From: Candidatus Eiseniibacteriota bacterium
Lineage (GTDB): Bacteria > Joyebacterota > Joyebacteria > Joyebacterales > Joyebacteraceae
Assembly: GCA_030609605.1 (NCBI GenBank)
Contig: JAUWBY010000006.1
Coordinates: 1 to 23,753 of the forward strand
Direction: 5' to 3'
DNA: 23,753 bases
Positions within the stretch are counted from its first letter, which is position 1. Every line of letters begins with the position of its first letter. Both the position numbers and the translations under genes were made by a program. The notes below the pieces were generated by a model, which did not search any database, was not told the DNA's origin, and worked only from the letters and a program-made list of their open reading frames with translations. Positions 6,481 to 15,243 of the stretch are shown piece by piece.

Positions 6481-7634
6481 CCACGGACGTGGAAACGCCG
6501 GACAAGGGCAACCGGATATGGCTCCAAACGCTGCGGCTCGAGAACTTTCGAAACTATGGTCGCCTGGAAGTTGAACTCGACAGCGGACTGAACCTCTTCC
6601 ATGGTTCGAACGGCTCGGGCAAGACGAGCATTCTTGAGGCGGTGTCGTATCTTGCAGTAGCGCGGTCGCTCAGGGGAAGCAGCGATGCCGAGGTGGTGAA
6701 GTGGGGAGAACGCGGCTTCGGTGTGGGGGGAGAGGCGAGATCCGGCGAGACGTCCGTAGGGATTGTGCTTCGGTTCACGCGGTCGGAAGGGAAAGAGGTT
6801 CGGGTCGCAGGTGAATGCCTGATGAAGCTGTCGGACCTTGTTGGTGTTCTCCGCGTTGCGTGGTTCAGTCCAGAGGATACGTGGATCACAAAGGGTGGGC
6901 CGGCGGAGCGAAGACGACTTCTCGATATGACGCTCTGCCAGCTCGACGCCGGATACCTGACAGCGCTGGCCGACTATCGCCGGGCGCTGAGGCAGAGAAA
7001 CGAGGCGCTTCTCGCGTGGTCGCCGGATGAGGAGTCCGACCGGATTGTTGAAGTGTGGACGGACCGGCTGGTGAAGTACGGAAGCAAGGTGATAGCGGCA
7101 CGACTTGCCTTCCTTCCGCTTTTCACAAGCAGTGTGTCGCGCGCGCATTCCCGCATCTCAACGGTGGATGCTCTGGAGCTCAGCTACCGCGGCACAGTGC
7201 TTTCGGCAAGGGGCGACGAGAACGCAGTGCATCCGGCGGCCGATATCGAAGAGACTTTTCGGGAGGCGCTGAGTCGGATCTCCGAGGACGAAAAGAGGCG
7301 CGGATTCACTCTTCTGGGTCCACACCGGGACGACCTCGAGGTTAGACTCAACGGGCGCGTGCTGAGATCGTTCGGTTCTCAAGGCCAACATCGCACAGCG
7401 GCGATCGCGCTCAAGCTGGGCGAAGCAGCGGCGCTCGACCAGAACGGGCAGGGTGTGATAGTCCTTCTCGATGACATTCTCTCCGAGTTGGACGAAGCGA
7501 GGGCTGGGGCGCTCGTGGAATTCGCAGAGGAGTTTGGTCAGGCCCTCATGACGTCGACGGGGCGCCTGCCGGAACAAGTCCGCAAGAGAAGTACTTGCTT
7601 CGGCGTCGAGGCGGGGGAGGTTGTTAGAGAGTGA
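6447..7634 (+). CDS. recF: RecF, DNA repair and replication ATPase
   Basis: A 395-residue SMC-like ATPase that helps load RecA at gaps and stalled forks. After about 24 poorly conserved residues it reads LQTLRLENFRNYGRLEVEL, the RecF N-terminal strand. The Walker A motif GSNGSGKTS is at 53-61 (Lys59). Near the C-terminus come the ABC signature FGSQGQHRTAAIALKL and the Walker B/D-loop VIVLLDDILSELD. The start is GTG 6447 inside dnaN, with AGGAG five bases upstream, so translation is probably coupled. An internal GTG at 6489 would give a length nearer the usual RecF start but has no ribosome-binding site. The stop overlaps the next start (GTGA). Confidence 0.96.
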   Translation: MSPYAAQAVDLATDVETPDKGNRIWLQTLRLENFRNYGRLEVELDSGLNLFHGSNGSGKTSILEAVSYLAVARSLRGSSDAEVVKWGERGFGVGGEARSGETSVGIVLRFTRSEGKEVRVAGECLMKLSDLVGVLRVAWFSPEDTWITKGGPAERRRLLDMTLCQLDAGYLTALADYRRALRQRNEALLAWSPDEESDRIVEVWTDRLVKYGSKVIAARLAFLPLFTSSVSRAHSRISTVDALELSYRGTVLSARGDENAVHPAADIEETFREALSRISEDEKRRGFTLLGPHRDDLEVRLNGRVLRSFGSQGQHRTAAIALKLGEAAALDQNGQGVIVLLDDILSELDEARAGALVEFAEEFGQALMTSTGRLPEQVRKRSTCFGVEAGEVVRE

Positions 7635-7984
7635 GGCGGGCAGAGCTGATCGGCAAGGTTCTGCAGGACGTCATCAACGATCTGGGTCTGGCGAAGAAGA
7701 TGTCCGAGCAGAGGGCGGTGACTGAATGGCCCGAGATCGTCGGGCCGAGAGTCGCCGAGCATGCGCGGGCTCTGAAGGTCTCCGGGGGGCGTCTGTTTGT
7801 AGAAGTGGACAGTTCTGTCTGGTCGCAGGAGCTCTCGCTCATGAAGCGACGGATCCTGCGCGAGGTTAATAGACGGGTCGGCAGGCAGGCCATCGAACAC
7901 GTGCATTTTGTGCTTGGAGGTTCCACTCCACATGACTCCACCATCAGCCACCGCGGAAAAGACGAGGAAGATGGCGAAGAGTAA
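7631..7984 (+). CDS. DUF721 / DciA-like protein
   Basis: A 117-residue protein with the DUF721 pattern: W.EIVG..VAEHAR followed by LKVSGGRLFVEVDSSVWSQEL and a C-terminal INR/V-rich helix (REVNRRVGRQAIEHVHFVLG). The family includes DciA, the ancestral loader of the replicative helicase DnaB, and its genes often sit between recF and gyrB, as here. It starts at GTG 7631 in a GTGA overlap with the recF stop, and its last part overlaps the gyrB reading frame. The charged tail (GKDEEDGEE) is likely disordered. The family is clear; a helicase-loading role is inferred from the family and position. Confidence 0.88.
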   Translation: MRRAELIGKVLQDVINDLGLAKKMSEQRAVTEWPEIVGPRVAEHARALKVSGGRLFVEVDSSVWSQELSLMKRRILREVNRRVGRQAIEHVHFVLGGSTPHDSTISHRGKDEEDGEE

Positions 7985-10127
7985 GAAGAAAGCAACGGCT
8001 GCGCCGAGCGCGGCTAAGAAGAAGACAACGGCTGCGCGCGCCGCGGCTAAGAAGAAAGCAACGGCTACGCCGGCCGCGCCCAAGAGGAAGAAGCCGGCGT
8101 CGTCGAACGCGGTCGGGAAGAAAAGATCGGCAGCGCGCTCTACAGCAAGGGCGACCGCCAAGACGACCCCCAAGGCTGCGACCAGGAAGGCCTCGGTCAA
8201 GAAACCCGCCGGTGGCGGATATGACGCAAAACACATCCAGGTTCTGAAGGGCCTCGAGGCTGTCCGCAAGCGACCGGCCATGTACATCGGCGACACGGGG
8301 CGGCGCGGCCTTCATCACCTCGTCTATGAGGTTGTCGACAACTCGATCGACGAGGCGATGGCGGGGTTCTGCAACAAGATAGACGTCTCGATAAACAAAG
8401 ACGGCAGCGTCACGGTCGAGGATAATGGTCGAGGCATTCCTGTCGACAAGCACCCAACCCAGAACAAGTCGGCCCTCGAGGTCGTCATGACCGTTCTCCA
8501 CGCGGGCGGCAAGTTCGATAAGTCATCCTATAAGGTGTCCGGCGGTCTTCACGGCGTCGGTGTCTCGGTTGTCAACGCGCTCTCCGAGCGATGCATTGTC
8601 GAGGTCTGTCGCGATGGAATCCTCTATGGGCAGAGCTACACGCGCGGAGTGCCCGACGGCAAGGTCAAACCGATCGGGAAGAGAAAGAAGAGCGGCAACA
8701 AGACAACGTTCTACCCTGACGGCGAGGTGTTTGAGGATCTCACCTTCGATATTGAGATAGTTGCCAATCGCTGTCGGGAGCTCGCGTTCCTGAACGCCGG
8801 ACTCGCTATCGTTGTGCGCGACGCGCGGTCGGGCGAGAAGCTCGAGTTCCGGTACAAGGACGGTCTAAGGGATTTTGTCAAACACATCAACGAGAACCAC
8901 TCGACGATACATTCGAAGGTTGTTCACTTCGAGAGAACACGGGACGATACCGTAGTAGAGGTAGCGTTCCAGTACAACGACTCCTACGGATCGAGCATCT
9001 TTTCATACGCGAACAACATCAACACGGTCGAGGGTGGAACGCACCTGACGGGATTCAAACAGGCTCTGACGAGGACCATCAATACGTACGGAGAGAAGAA
9101 CAACCTCTTCGGGAAAAACGGCAAAGCCGTGCAGGGCGATGATTGCCTCGAGGGTCTTGCCGCAGTGATAAGCGTTAAGGTCAAGGAGCCGCAGTTCGAG
9201 GGACAGACGAAGACCAAGCTCGGTAACAGCGAGATCAAGGGTCTCGTCGCCTCGGTTGTGGGGGAGGGGCTGTCGGAGTTCTTCGAGGAGACCCCCACGG
9301 TTGCCAAGAAGATAATCAACAAAGCAGTGTCGGCTTTCCAGGCGCGGACGGCCGCGCGGAAAGCGCGCGACCTCGCTCGCAGAAAAACGGCTCTCGAGAG
9401 CGGCTCGCTTCCAGGCAAACTCGCCGACTGCTCGATCACCGACCCGGAACACTGCGAGATATACCTTGTCGAGGGAGACTCCGCGGGCGGTTCAGCGAAG
9501 ATGGGTCGCGATCGGCGTTTCCAGGCGATCCTCCCATTGAGAGGGAAGATCCTCAACGTGCTGAAGGCGCGAATTGACAAGGTCTTCAGCAACGACGCGA
9601 TCGGAACCATCGTTATGGCTCTCGGAACCGGCGTCGGGGCGTCGAGCGAGGACGGAGCGACGGACGGGTTCGACCTGGCAAAGCTCCGGTACGGCAGGAC
9701 GATAATAATGACTGATGCTGATGTCGACGGATCGCACATCCGGACGCTGCTTCTGACTTTCTTCTACCGCTTCATGCCGGAGCTCATTGAGAACGGTCAC
9801 GTCTACATTGCGCAGCCTCCGCTCTACAGGGTCAAGAAGGGCAAGGAGGAGCACTACATCTACAACGAGAAAGAGCTGGCAAAGGTTCTGAAACGCGTCG
9901 GACGCGAGGGTGCTCACATCCAGCGCTTCAAGGGCCTCGGTGAGATGAACCCGGACCAGCTCTGGGAGACCACGATGGACCCGGAGCGGCGGGTGATGTA
10001 TCGCGTCGGAATCGAGAACGCGGCAGAGGCCGACCGGGTCTTTGATATTCTGATGGGAGAAGCTGTAGAGCCGAGACGGAAGTTCATAGAGACGCACGCG
10101 AAACTGGTGCAGAACCTGGACGTATAG
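7932..10127 (+). CDS. gyrB: GyrB, DNA gyrase ATPase subunit with basic N-terminal extension
   Basis: The 731-residue protein has the GHKL ATPase (VLKGLEAVRKRPAMYIGD from about 106; VYEVVDNSIDEA; GGLHGVGVSVVNALS), the transducer, and the TOPRIM domain (EGDSAGGSA from Glu514; DADVDGSH from Asp595) ending in the conserved FIE...NLDV tail. It pairs with GyrA to introduce negative supercoils. The core is the short type without the large insert of proteobacterial GyrB. Unusually, about 90 residues precede the core, very rich in Lys and Ala and built from 11-residue repeats (KKKATAAPSAA type), resembling histone H1-like tails. The start used is ATG 7932 with GGAGG 11 bases upstream; ATG 7971 (718 residues, MAKSKKK) is also plausible and keeps nearly the whole tail. 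Either start overlaps the DciA gene. Confidence 0.97.
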   Translation: MTPPSATAEKTRKMAKSKKKATAAPSAAKKKTTAARAAAKKKATATPAAPKRKKPASSNAVGKKRSAARSTARATAKTTPKAATRKASVKKPAGGGYDAKHIQVLKGLEAVRKRPAMYIGDTGRRGLHHLVYEVVDNSIDEAMAGFCNKIDVSINKDGSVTVEDNGRGIPVDKHPTQNKSALEVVMTVLHAGGKFDKSSYKVSGGLHGVGVSVVNALSERCIVEVCRDGILYGQSYTRGVPDGKVKPIGKRKKSGNKTTFYPDGEVFEDLTFDIEIVANRCRELAFLNAGLAIVVRDARSGEKLEFRYKDGLRDFVKHINENHSTIHSKVVHFERTRDDTVVEVAFQYNDSYGSSIFSYANNINTVEGGTHLTGFKQALTRTINTYGEKNNLFGKNGKAVQGDDCLEGLAAVISVKVKEPQFEGQTKTKLGNSEIKGLVASVVGEGLSEFFEETPTVAKKIINKAVSAFQARTAARKARDLARRKTALESGSLPGKLADCSITDPEHCEIYLVEGDSAGGSAKMGRDRRFQAILPLRGKILNVLKARIDKVFSNDAIGTIVMALGTGVGASSEDGATDGFDLAKLRYGRTIIMTDADVDGSHIRTLLLTFFYRFMPELIENGHVYIAQPPLYRVKKGKEEHYIYNEKELAKVLKRVGREGAHIQRFKGLGEMNPDQLWETTMDPERRVMYRVGIENAAEADRVFDILMGEAVEPRRKFIETHAKLVQNLDV
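7982..8080 (+). repeat. Three tandem 33-bp repeats in the gyrB 5' region
   Basis: Units begin at 7982, 8015 and 8048, exactly 33 bp apart, each opening with TAAGAAGAAGA- or TAAGAAGAAAG-type sequence followed by CAACGGCT. They encode 11-residue units KKKATAAPSAA, KKKTTAARAAA and KKKATATPAAP. The first 22 bases are nearly identical between units, while the second halves have diverged, suggesting growth by tandem duplication. Confidence 0.85.
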
Positions 10128-10143
10128 ACTTCACGAGGGACGG

Positions 10144-12573
10144 ATGGCACAACAGACCGAACGCATACTTCCTGTCATCATAGAAGACGAGATGAAGAAG
10201 TCGTACATCGCCTACGCGATGAGCGTGATAGTGTCGCGCGCCCTGCCCGATGTCAGGGATGGGCTCAAGCCGGTACAGAGACGCATCCTCGTGGCGATGG
10301 ACGAGTTGGGCCTTGCGCACAACAAGCCCCACAGAAAGTCCGCCAAGATCTCCGGCGACGTTACCGGCAATTACCACCCGCACGGGACGACGGCCGTCTA
10401 CGACGCGATGGTCCGGATGGCTCAGGACTTCTCGCTTCGATACATGCTCGTCGAGGGCCAGGGCAACTTCGGCTCGATCGATGGAGACAGGGCGGCAGCG
10501 GAGCGATACACGGAGGCGCGCCTCCGGCGGACGGCCGAAGACCTGTTAGCCGACCTCAAGAAGGACACCGTAGACTTCGTTCCGAACTACGACGAGACGC
10601 GGGAAGAGCCTGTCGTGCTTCCCGCGCGCCTGCCAAACCTCCTCATGAACGGAGCATCCGGCATCGCCGTCGGCATGGCGACGAACATTCCTCCACACAA
10701 TCTCACGGAACTGGCCGGCGCGATCAGTCTCGTGATGAAAGATTCCTCCATTCCCGACACGGAGCTCTTCAAGATCGTCGAAGGGCCGGACTTTCCCACC
10801 GGTGGGATTATCTTCGGTCGTGCCGGGATACGCGACGCCTACACGACCGGGCGCGGCAGGATAATCGTCCGTGCGCGGGCGAATATCGAAACGCATCAGA
10901 ATGGTGCGGAGAGCATCATCGTCACCGAAGTCCCGTTCCAGGTGAACAAGTCGAATCTGATCGAGGCGATGGCGAACCTTGTCAGGAGCGGCAAGATTGA
11001 TGGCATCCGCGACATCAGGGATGAGTCGGATCGTGACGGCATGCGCATCGTCATAGACCTCAAGCGCGACACGATAGCGGCCGTGATCCTGAACCAGCTC
11101 TACAAGCATACACAGATGCAGACAACGTTCGGCACAATCCTCCTTGCGCTCAAAGACGGTGAGCCGAAAGTCATGACGCTTCGGGAGATGATCGATGCGT
11201 TTATCGAGCATCGAGAGATCGTCATCGTCCGTCGCACCAAGTTTGATCTCGCGAAGGCCGAAGCCCGAGCGCACATCCTTGAGGGGCTGAGGAAAGCGCT
11301 CGACCACATCGATGAGATCATCAAACTCATCAGAGCTTCGAAGGATGTGGATACTGCGCGGTCGGGTCTCATGAAGAAGTTCAAGCTCTCGGAGATCCAG
11401 GCGCAGGCTATTCTCGACATGCGGCTTCAGCGGCTCACGGGCCTTCAGAGGAAGAAGATCGAAGACGAGTACAAGGAGATCATCAAACTCATCGCGACGC
11501 TGCAAAGTATTCTCGAGAGCCGTACGAAGGTGCTTGGGATAGTCCAGGAGGATCTGGACGCGGCCGTCGAGGCATACGGCGACGAGCGCCGGACAGAGAT
11601 AGTAGATGCGACGACCGACTTCACGATAGAGGATCTGATCGCCGAAGAGGACATGGCCATCTCGATATCGCACTCCGGCTACATCAAGCGTCTTCCTGTC
11701 GGCACGTACCGCAGGCAACGGCGTGGCGGGAAGGGCGTTGCCGGGATGGGGACGAAAGAGGATGACTTCGTCGAGCACATGTTCATCGCTTCAACACACG
11801 ACTACATCCTCTTCTTCACGCAGTCCGGTCACTGTCACTGGCTCAGGGTACACGAGATTCCACAGGCCGGCCGCGCGGCGAAAGGCAAGGCGATCGTGAA
11901 CATCCTGGAACTCGGCAAGGGCGAGCATATTCGCGCCTTCCTGCCAGTCAGGGAGTTTGACGACGACCATTTCGTTATCATGGCGTCCCGGAACGGCGTG
12001 GTGAAAAAGACTCGCCTGTCGGCCTTCTCACATCCGAGGCGAGGCGGCATTCGGGCGATGAACATCGATACCGGAGACGAGCTCATCGATACCGCAGTGA
12101 CAGACGGCAACCACGATATCTTCCTGACGAAGAGGCTCGGGAAAGCCATCCGCTTCCGCGAGAGCGACGTGCGCGAGATGGGTCGCGCAGCGCGCGGTGT
12201 GCGTGGTACACTGCTCGAGAAGGGCGACGAGGTCGTGTCCATGGCCGTCGTCGTTGGTGAGGCGGGAACCGTTCTCTCGATCACCGAGAACGGCTATGGA
12301 AAAAGAACGAAGATCTCGGACTACCGCGTTATCAAGCGCGGTGGCAAAGGGGTCATATCGATCAAGGCTAGCAAGCGGAATGGTTCTGTCGTGGCGGTCC
12401 ATGTCGTCAATGAGACCGACCATGTCATGATAATGACAGCGAACGGAATCATGATTCGCCTTCCCGTCGGCGGGATTTCGCTGATTGGACGCAACACGCA
12501 GGGAGTGAAGGTGATAAACCTGAACTCCGGGGACAGGGTCGCGGGTGTAGCGCGCGTAGTCACCGATGACTAG
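10144..12573 (+). CDS. gyrA: GyrA, DNA gyrase cleavage subunit
   Basis: The 809-residue protein has the winged-helix cleavage domain with the catalytic tyrosine at Tyr122 (AERYTEARL), the same number as in E. coli, and the invariant IGIA-type segment GASGIAVGMATNIPPHN. The C-terminal beta-pinwheel carries the GyrA box QRRGGKG (within TYRRQRRGGKGVAG), which marks gyrase rather than topoisomerase IV. The quinolone-site loop reads HPHGTTAVYD, so position 83 is Thr and 87 is Asp. ATG 10144 has GAGG five bases upstream, and the gene follows gyrB by 16 nt, consistent with one operon. Confidence 0.98.
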   Translation: MAQQTERILPVIIEDEMKKSYIAYAMSVIVSRALPDVRDGLKPVQRRILVAMDELGLAHNKPHRKSAKISGDVTGNYHPHGTTAVYDAMVRMAQDFSLRYMLVEGQGNFGSIDGDRAAAERYTEARLRRTAEDLLADLKKDTVDFVPNYDETREEPVVLPARLPNLLMNGASGIAVGMATNIPPHNLTELAGAISLVMKDSSIPDTELFKIVEGPDFPTGGIIFGRAGIRDAYTTGRGRIIVRARANIETHQNGAESIIVTEVPFQVNKSNLIEAMANLVRSGKIDGIRDIRDESDRDGMRIVIDLKRDTIAAVILNQLYKHTQMQTTFGTILLALKDGEPKVMTLREMIDAFIEHREIVIVRRTKFDLAKAEARAHILEGLRKALDHIDEIIKLIRASKDVDTARSGLMKKFKLSEIQAQAILDMRLQRLTGLQRKKIEDEYKEIIKLIATLQSILESRTKVLGIVQEDLDAAVEAYGDERRTEIVDATTDFTIEDLIAEEDMAISISHSGYIKRLPVGTYRRQRRGGKGVAGMGTKEDDFVEHMFIASTHDYILFFTQSGHCHWLRVHEIPQAGRAAKGKAIVNILELGKGEHIRAFLPVREFDDDHFVIMASRNGVVKKTRLSAFSHPRRGGIRAMNIDTGDELIDTAVTDGNHDIFLTKRLGKAIRFRESDVREMGRAARGVRGTLLEKGDEVVSMAVVVGEAGTVLSITENGYGKRTKISDYRVIKRGGKGVISIKASKRNGSVVAVHVVNETDHVMIMTANGIMIRLPVGGISLIGRNTQGVKVINLNSGDRVAGVARVVTDD

Positions 12574-12636
12574 CACGCGGCATTCTCTGACCCGTGTCCT
12601 TGCCGGCGGGTAGTTTGCCGGGCGAGGAGGCGAGGC

Positions 12637-14358
12637 TTGGACAGGGTCGAACGGACCGCGTTGATATCCATAGGGATCAACATCGGTCTGGTCATACTCA
12701 AACTGACACTGGCATTCATCTCCGGGAGTCTCGCGCTCGTGGCGGATGCGTGGCACTCGGGGTCCGACGTGGGCGCCTCCGGCTTGGTCTGGGCAGGCGC
12801 CAGAATCTCGCGGCGCGGCGGGCGAGGAAACCTGGTCGTCGTTGAGAATGTCATTGGCATAACCATAGCCGCACTGATCTTCTGGGCCGCGGTCGGGATC
12901 TTCCAGAAGGTCTCGGCGGTGGCATCCTCTCAGATACGCAACCTCCCGATAGCCATCGTGGGCAGCCTGGCTGCCGCCCTCATCTCCTACTTCGCGGCAC
13001 AGTACAAACTCTATGTTGGTAGAGAAACCAGCAGTGTGAGCCTCATTGCCGATGGGTACCACTCCCGCATGGACATGCTCACGAGCGTCGCGGTTGTCAT
13101 AGGTCTCATGGGTCATGCCATCGGAATCGGGCTTGACCACATCGCCGCCGTGGTTGTCGGTGTCTTTATTGTCGGATCGGGTGTTGAGATACTCTCCGCC
13201 TCGATCGCGGGGCTCAAGGCCGGCACGACGACGGACACGACGGGCTTCGCGAAACTTGCCGAGGCACTGCACGTAGACGTTGTCGCCGGCGCGTTGGAGC
13301 GGACAGGATGGGCCGACCGTTGGCGGCACTGTTGGGGTACTGTCACAAAGCCGAGCAACCGCCGGCGCATGCTCCGCTCGGGGATATGGATTATCGTTCT
13401 CGCGTGGCTCTCGACCTCGCTCGTGTTCATCGGACCGGGGCGGCAGGGTGTCGTGATGCGCTTCGGCAGCGCCCTCGATAGTACGCTCGGTCCGGGTGCG
13501 CACGTCAAGGCGCCGTGGCCCGTCGACCAGGTTGTTCGCGTGGAGATTCCGAAGGTCCGACGTGTGGAGATAGGCTTCCGCACCCGCGAAGAGCCGCGAG
13601 CGGTGACACGTGTCGCGGAGGAGTTCTACGCAACGCTGTGGGAGAGTCGCCACGCGGCGGGGACCTACGAGAAGATACCCGAGGAAGCGCTGAGACTCAC
13701 GGGCGATGAGAATATCGTCGACATGAACGTTGTCGTTTTCTACCGGGTCTCTGAGGTCGGCGACTACATCTTCAACGTCGCAGAGCAGGAGCAGTACATT
13801 CGCTTCGTCACGGAATCTGTGATATCAAGAAAGTGCGGGGCTCTTGCCATAGACGACATCCTGACCGGGCAGCGCGGCGAGTTCGAGGAGTCGTTACGCG
13901 AGGCCGTGCAGGGACTTCTGGACGCGTCAGCAACGGGCGTCGAAGTGATGAGTGTCCGCATGCAGGATATGCACCCGCCCCTCGAAGTCGTCCCGGCATT
14001 CCGAGATGTCTCCAGCGCACGTGAGGACAGGAACCGCATCATAAATGAGGCATACGGCTATACGAACCAGACTGTCCCGCGGGCTCGTGGAGAGGCCGAG
14101 GCGTCGCTACTTGAAGCCGGAGGATACAGCCACGCACTCCAGAACAGAGCGGTGGGTGATGCCGACAGGTTCAGGGCGATGGCGGCACAGTACAAGAGGG
14201 CGCGAACGGTTACCGAGATCAGACTCTACATCGAGACGATGGAGAGCCTGCTTCAAGGGAAAGAAAAGTATATTGTGAGTTCGGATCTCAAGCTCAAGGG
14301 ATACGATATCAGGATCTACGACCAGAAGCTGAGTGCGAGAGTTCCGTTGGAGGACTAG
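12637..14358 (+). CDS. Fusion of a cation diffusion facilitator membrane domain to an HflK-like SPFH protein
   Basis: The 573-residue product has two parts. Residues 1 to about 210 are a CDF-type transmembrane domain with several hydrophobic helices; both metal-site motifs are intact: D37-A-W-H40-S-G-S-D44 in the TM2 region and D139-G-Y-H142-S-R-M-D146 in the TM5 region. The usual CDF cytoplasmic C-terminal domain is absent. After a linker, a new transmembrane helix (about 249-266) starts an HflK domain: GPGRQGVVMRFGSAL, PGAHVKAPWPVDQV, the RLTGDENIVDMNVVVFYRV strand, and the SAREDRNRIINEAYGYTN and RARGEAEA segments. HflK with HflC encloses and modulates the FtsH protease. The start is TTG 12637 with AGGAGG six bases upstream. 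hflC follows after 3 nt. A role coupling metal transport to FtsH or membrane quality control is inference. Confidence 0.9.
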   Translation: MDRVERTALISIGINIGLVILKLTLAFISGSLALVADAWHSGSDVGASGLVWAGARISRRGGRGNLVVVENVIGITIAALIFWAAVGIFQKVSAVASSQIRNLPIAIVGSLAAALISYFAAQYKLYVGRETSSVSLIADGYHSRMDMLTSVAVVIGLMGHAIGIGLDHIAAVVVGVFIVGSGVEILSASIAGLKAGTTTDTTGFAKLAEALHVDVVAGALERTGWADRWRHCWGTVTKPSNRRRMLRSGIWIIVLAWLSTSLVFIGPGRQGVVMRFGSALDSTLGPGAHVKAPWPVDQVVRVEIPKVRRVEIGFRTREEPRAVTRVAEEFYATLWESRHAAGTYEKIPEEALRLTGDENIVDMNVVVFYRVSEVGDYIFNVAEQEQYIRFVTESVISRKCGALAIDDILTGQRGEFEESLREAVQGLLDASATGVEVMSVRMQDMHPPLEVVPAFRDVSSAREDRNRIINEAYGYTNQTVPRARGEAEASLLEAGGYSHALQNRAVGDADRFRAMAAQYKRARTVTEIRLYIETMESLLQGKEKYIVSSDLKLKGYDIRIYDQKLSARVPLED

Positions 14359-14361
14359 GCA

Positions 14362-15240
14362 ATGAAACGACGATACTACACACTGGCTATCATCATCGTA
14401 CTGATCTTGATAGCGCGAACGAGCGCCTTCATTGTGGATGAGACAAGGACGGCCATCGTTACGCAGTTCGGCAGGCCCGTTGCTGTCATAGAGAGCGCCG
14501 GACTCTACTGGAAGCTGCCGCAGCCCATACAGGCAGTATGTTTCTTTGACAAGCGACTCCAAGTCTACGACCCGAAACCGACGGAGTTCCTGACAAACGA
14601 TAAGAAGAATATAGTCGCGGATGCCTTCGTCGCGTGGCGGATCGCAGATCCGAAGCGCTTCCTCGAGACAGTGGCCGACAGAGCAGGGGCCGAGGTTCGG
14701 ATGGCCGATATCGTGGCGTCGGAGATGGGTGCGGCACTCGGACAGTACCCGCTGCACGCGCTCATATCCACCAACGCCGACGAGATGAAGATCGACGAGA
14801 TCATGGCAGTCGTGGCGGACGGTTGCCGCACCACGGCGCGTGCGAACTTCGGCATCGATGTAGCCGAAGTGCGGATGAAGCGGATCGCCTTCCCGGAGCA
14901 GAACAAGCAGAGCGTCTTCGACCGCATGCGCGCTGAACGCGAGCGGATGGCGAAGCGCTACCGCTCCGAGGGTGAGGAAGAGGCCATCAAGATACGGGCC
15001 GCGGCCGACAAGGAGCGACAGGAGATCCTCGCTGAGGCGTATCGCGACGCGGAGAGTATCCGCGGGCAAGGTGAAGCCGCGGCGATGCGGATCTACGGCT
15101 CGGCGCACAGCACGGACCCGGATTTCTACAGATTCTTGAGGACCCTCGAGTCGTACAAGAAGTTCATGGATGAGAAGACCACGATCGTTCTTTCCTCCGA
15201 CTCCGAGCTCCTGGAGCTCCTCGACGGGAAGGGAAAGTAG
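14362..15240 (+). CDS. hflC: HflC, SPFH/band 7 partner of HflK
   Basis: A 292-residue protein with one N-terminal transmembrane helix (about 5-23) followed directly by FIVDETRTAIVTQFGRPV, the HflC opening. GLYWKLPQPIQAVCFFDKRLQVYD and the TNDKKNIVADAFVAWRIADP strand define the SPFH domain. The coiled helix has FDRMRAERERMAKRYRSEGEEEAIKIRAAADKE, the conserved HflC segment, and the end has YRFLRTLESYKKF and the TTIVLSSDSELL strand. HflC alternates with HflK in a ring around FtsH hexamers on the periplasmic side. ATG 14362 has GGAGG eight bases upstream. It lies between two HflK-type genes with 3-nt gaps on each side. Confidence 0.95.
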   Translation: MKRRYYTLAIIIVLILIARTSAFIVDETRTAIVTQFGRPVAVIESAGLYWKLPQPIQAVCFFDKRLQVYDPKPTEFLTNDKKNIVADAFVAWRIADPKRFLETVADRAGAEVRMADIVASEMGAALGQYPLHALISTNADEMKIDEIMAVVADGCRTTARANFGIDVAEVRMKRIAFPEQNKQSVFDRMRAERERMAKRYRSEGEEEAIKIRAAADKERQEILAEAYRDAESIRGQGEAAAMRIYGSAHSTDPDFYRFLRTLESYKKFMDEKTTIVLSSDSELLELLDGKGK

Positions 15241-15243
15241 CCA

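Noticed and set aside
10381..10407. Thr at GyrA position 83 as a quinolone-resistance change
   Set aside because: Thr occurs at this site in wild-type GyrA of several bacteria, so no resistance can be inferred.
10144..12573. ParC (topoisomerase IV) instead of GyrA
   Set aside because: The C-terminal GyrA box QRRGGKG and the position directly after gyrB support gyrase.
12028..13653. A 541-codon open frame on the minus strand opposite gyrA and the CDF-HflK gene
   Set aside because: It mirrors two well-supported genes and shows no domain or start signal.
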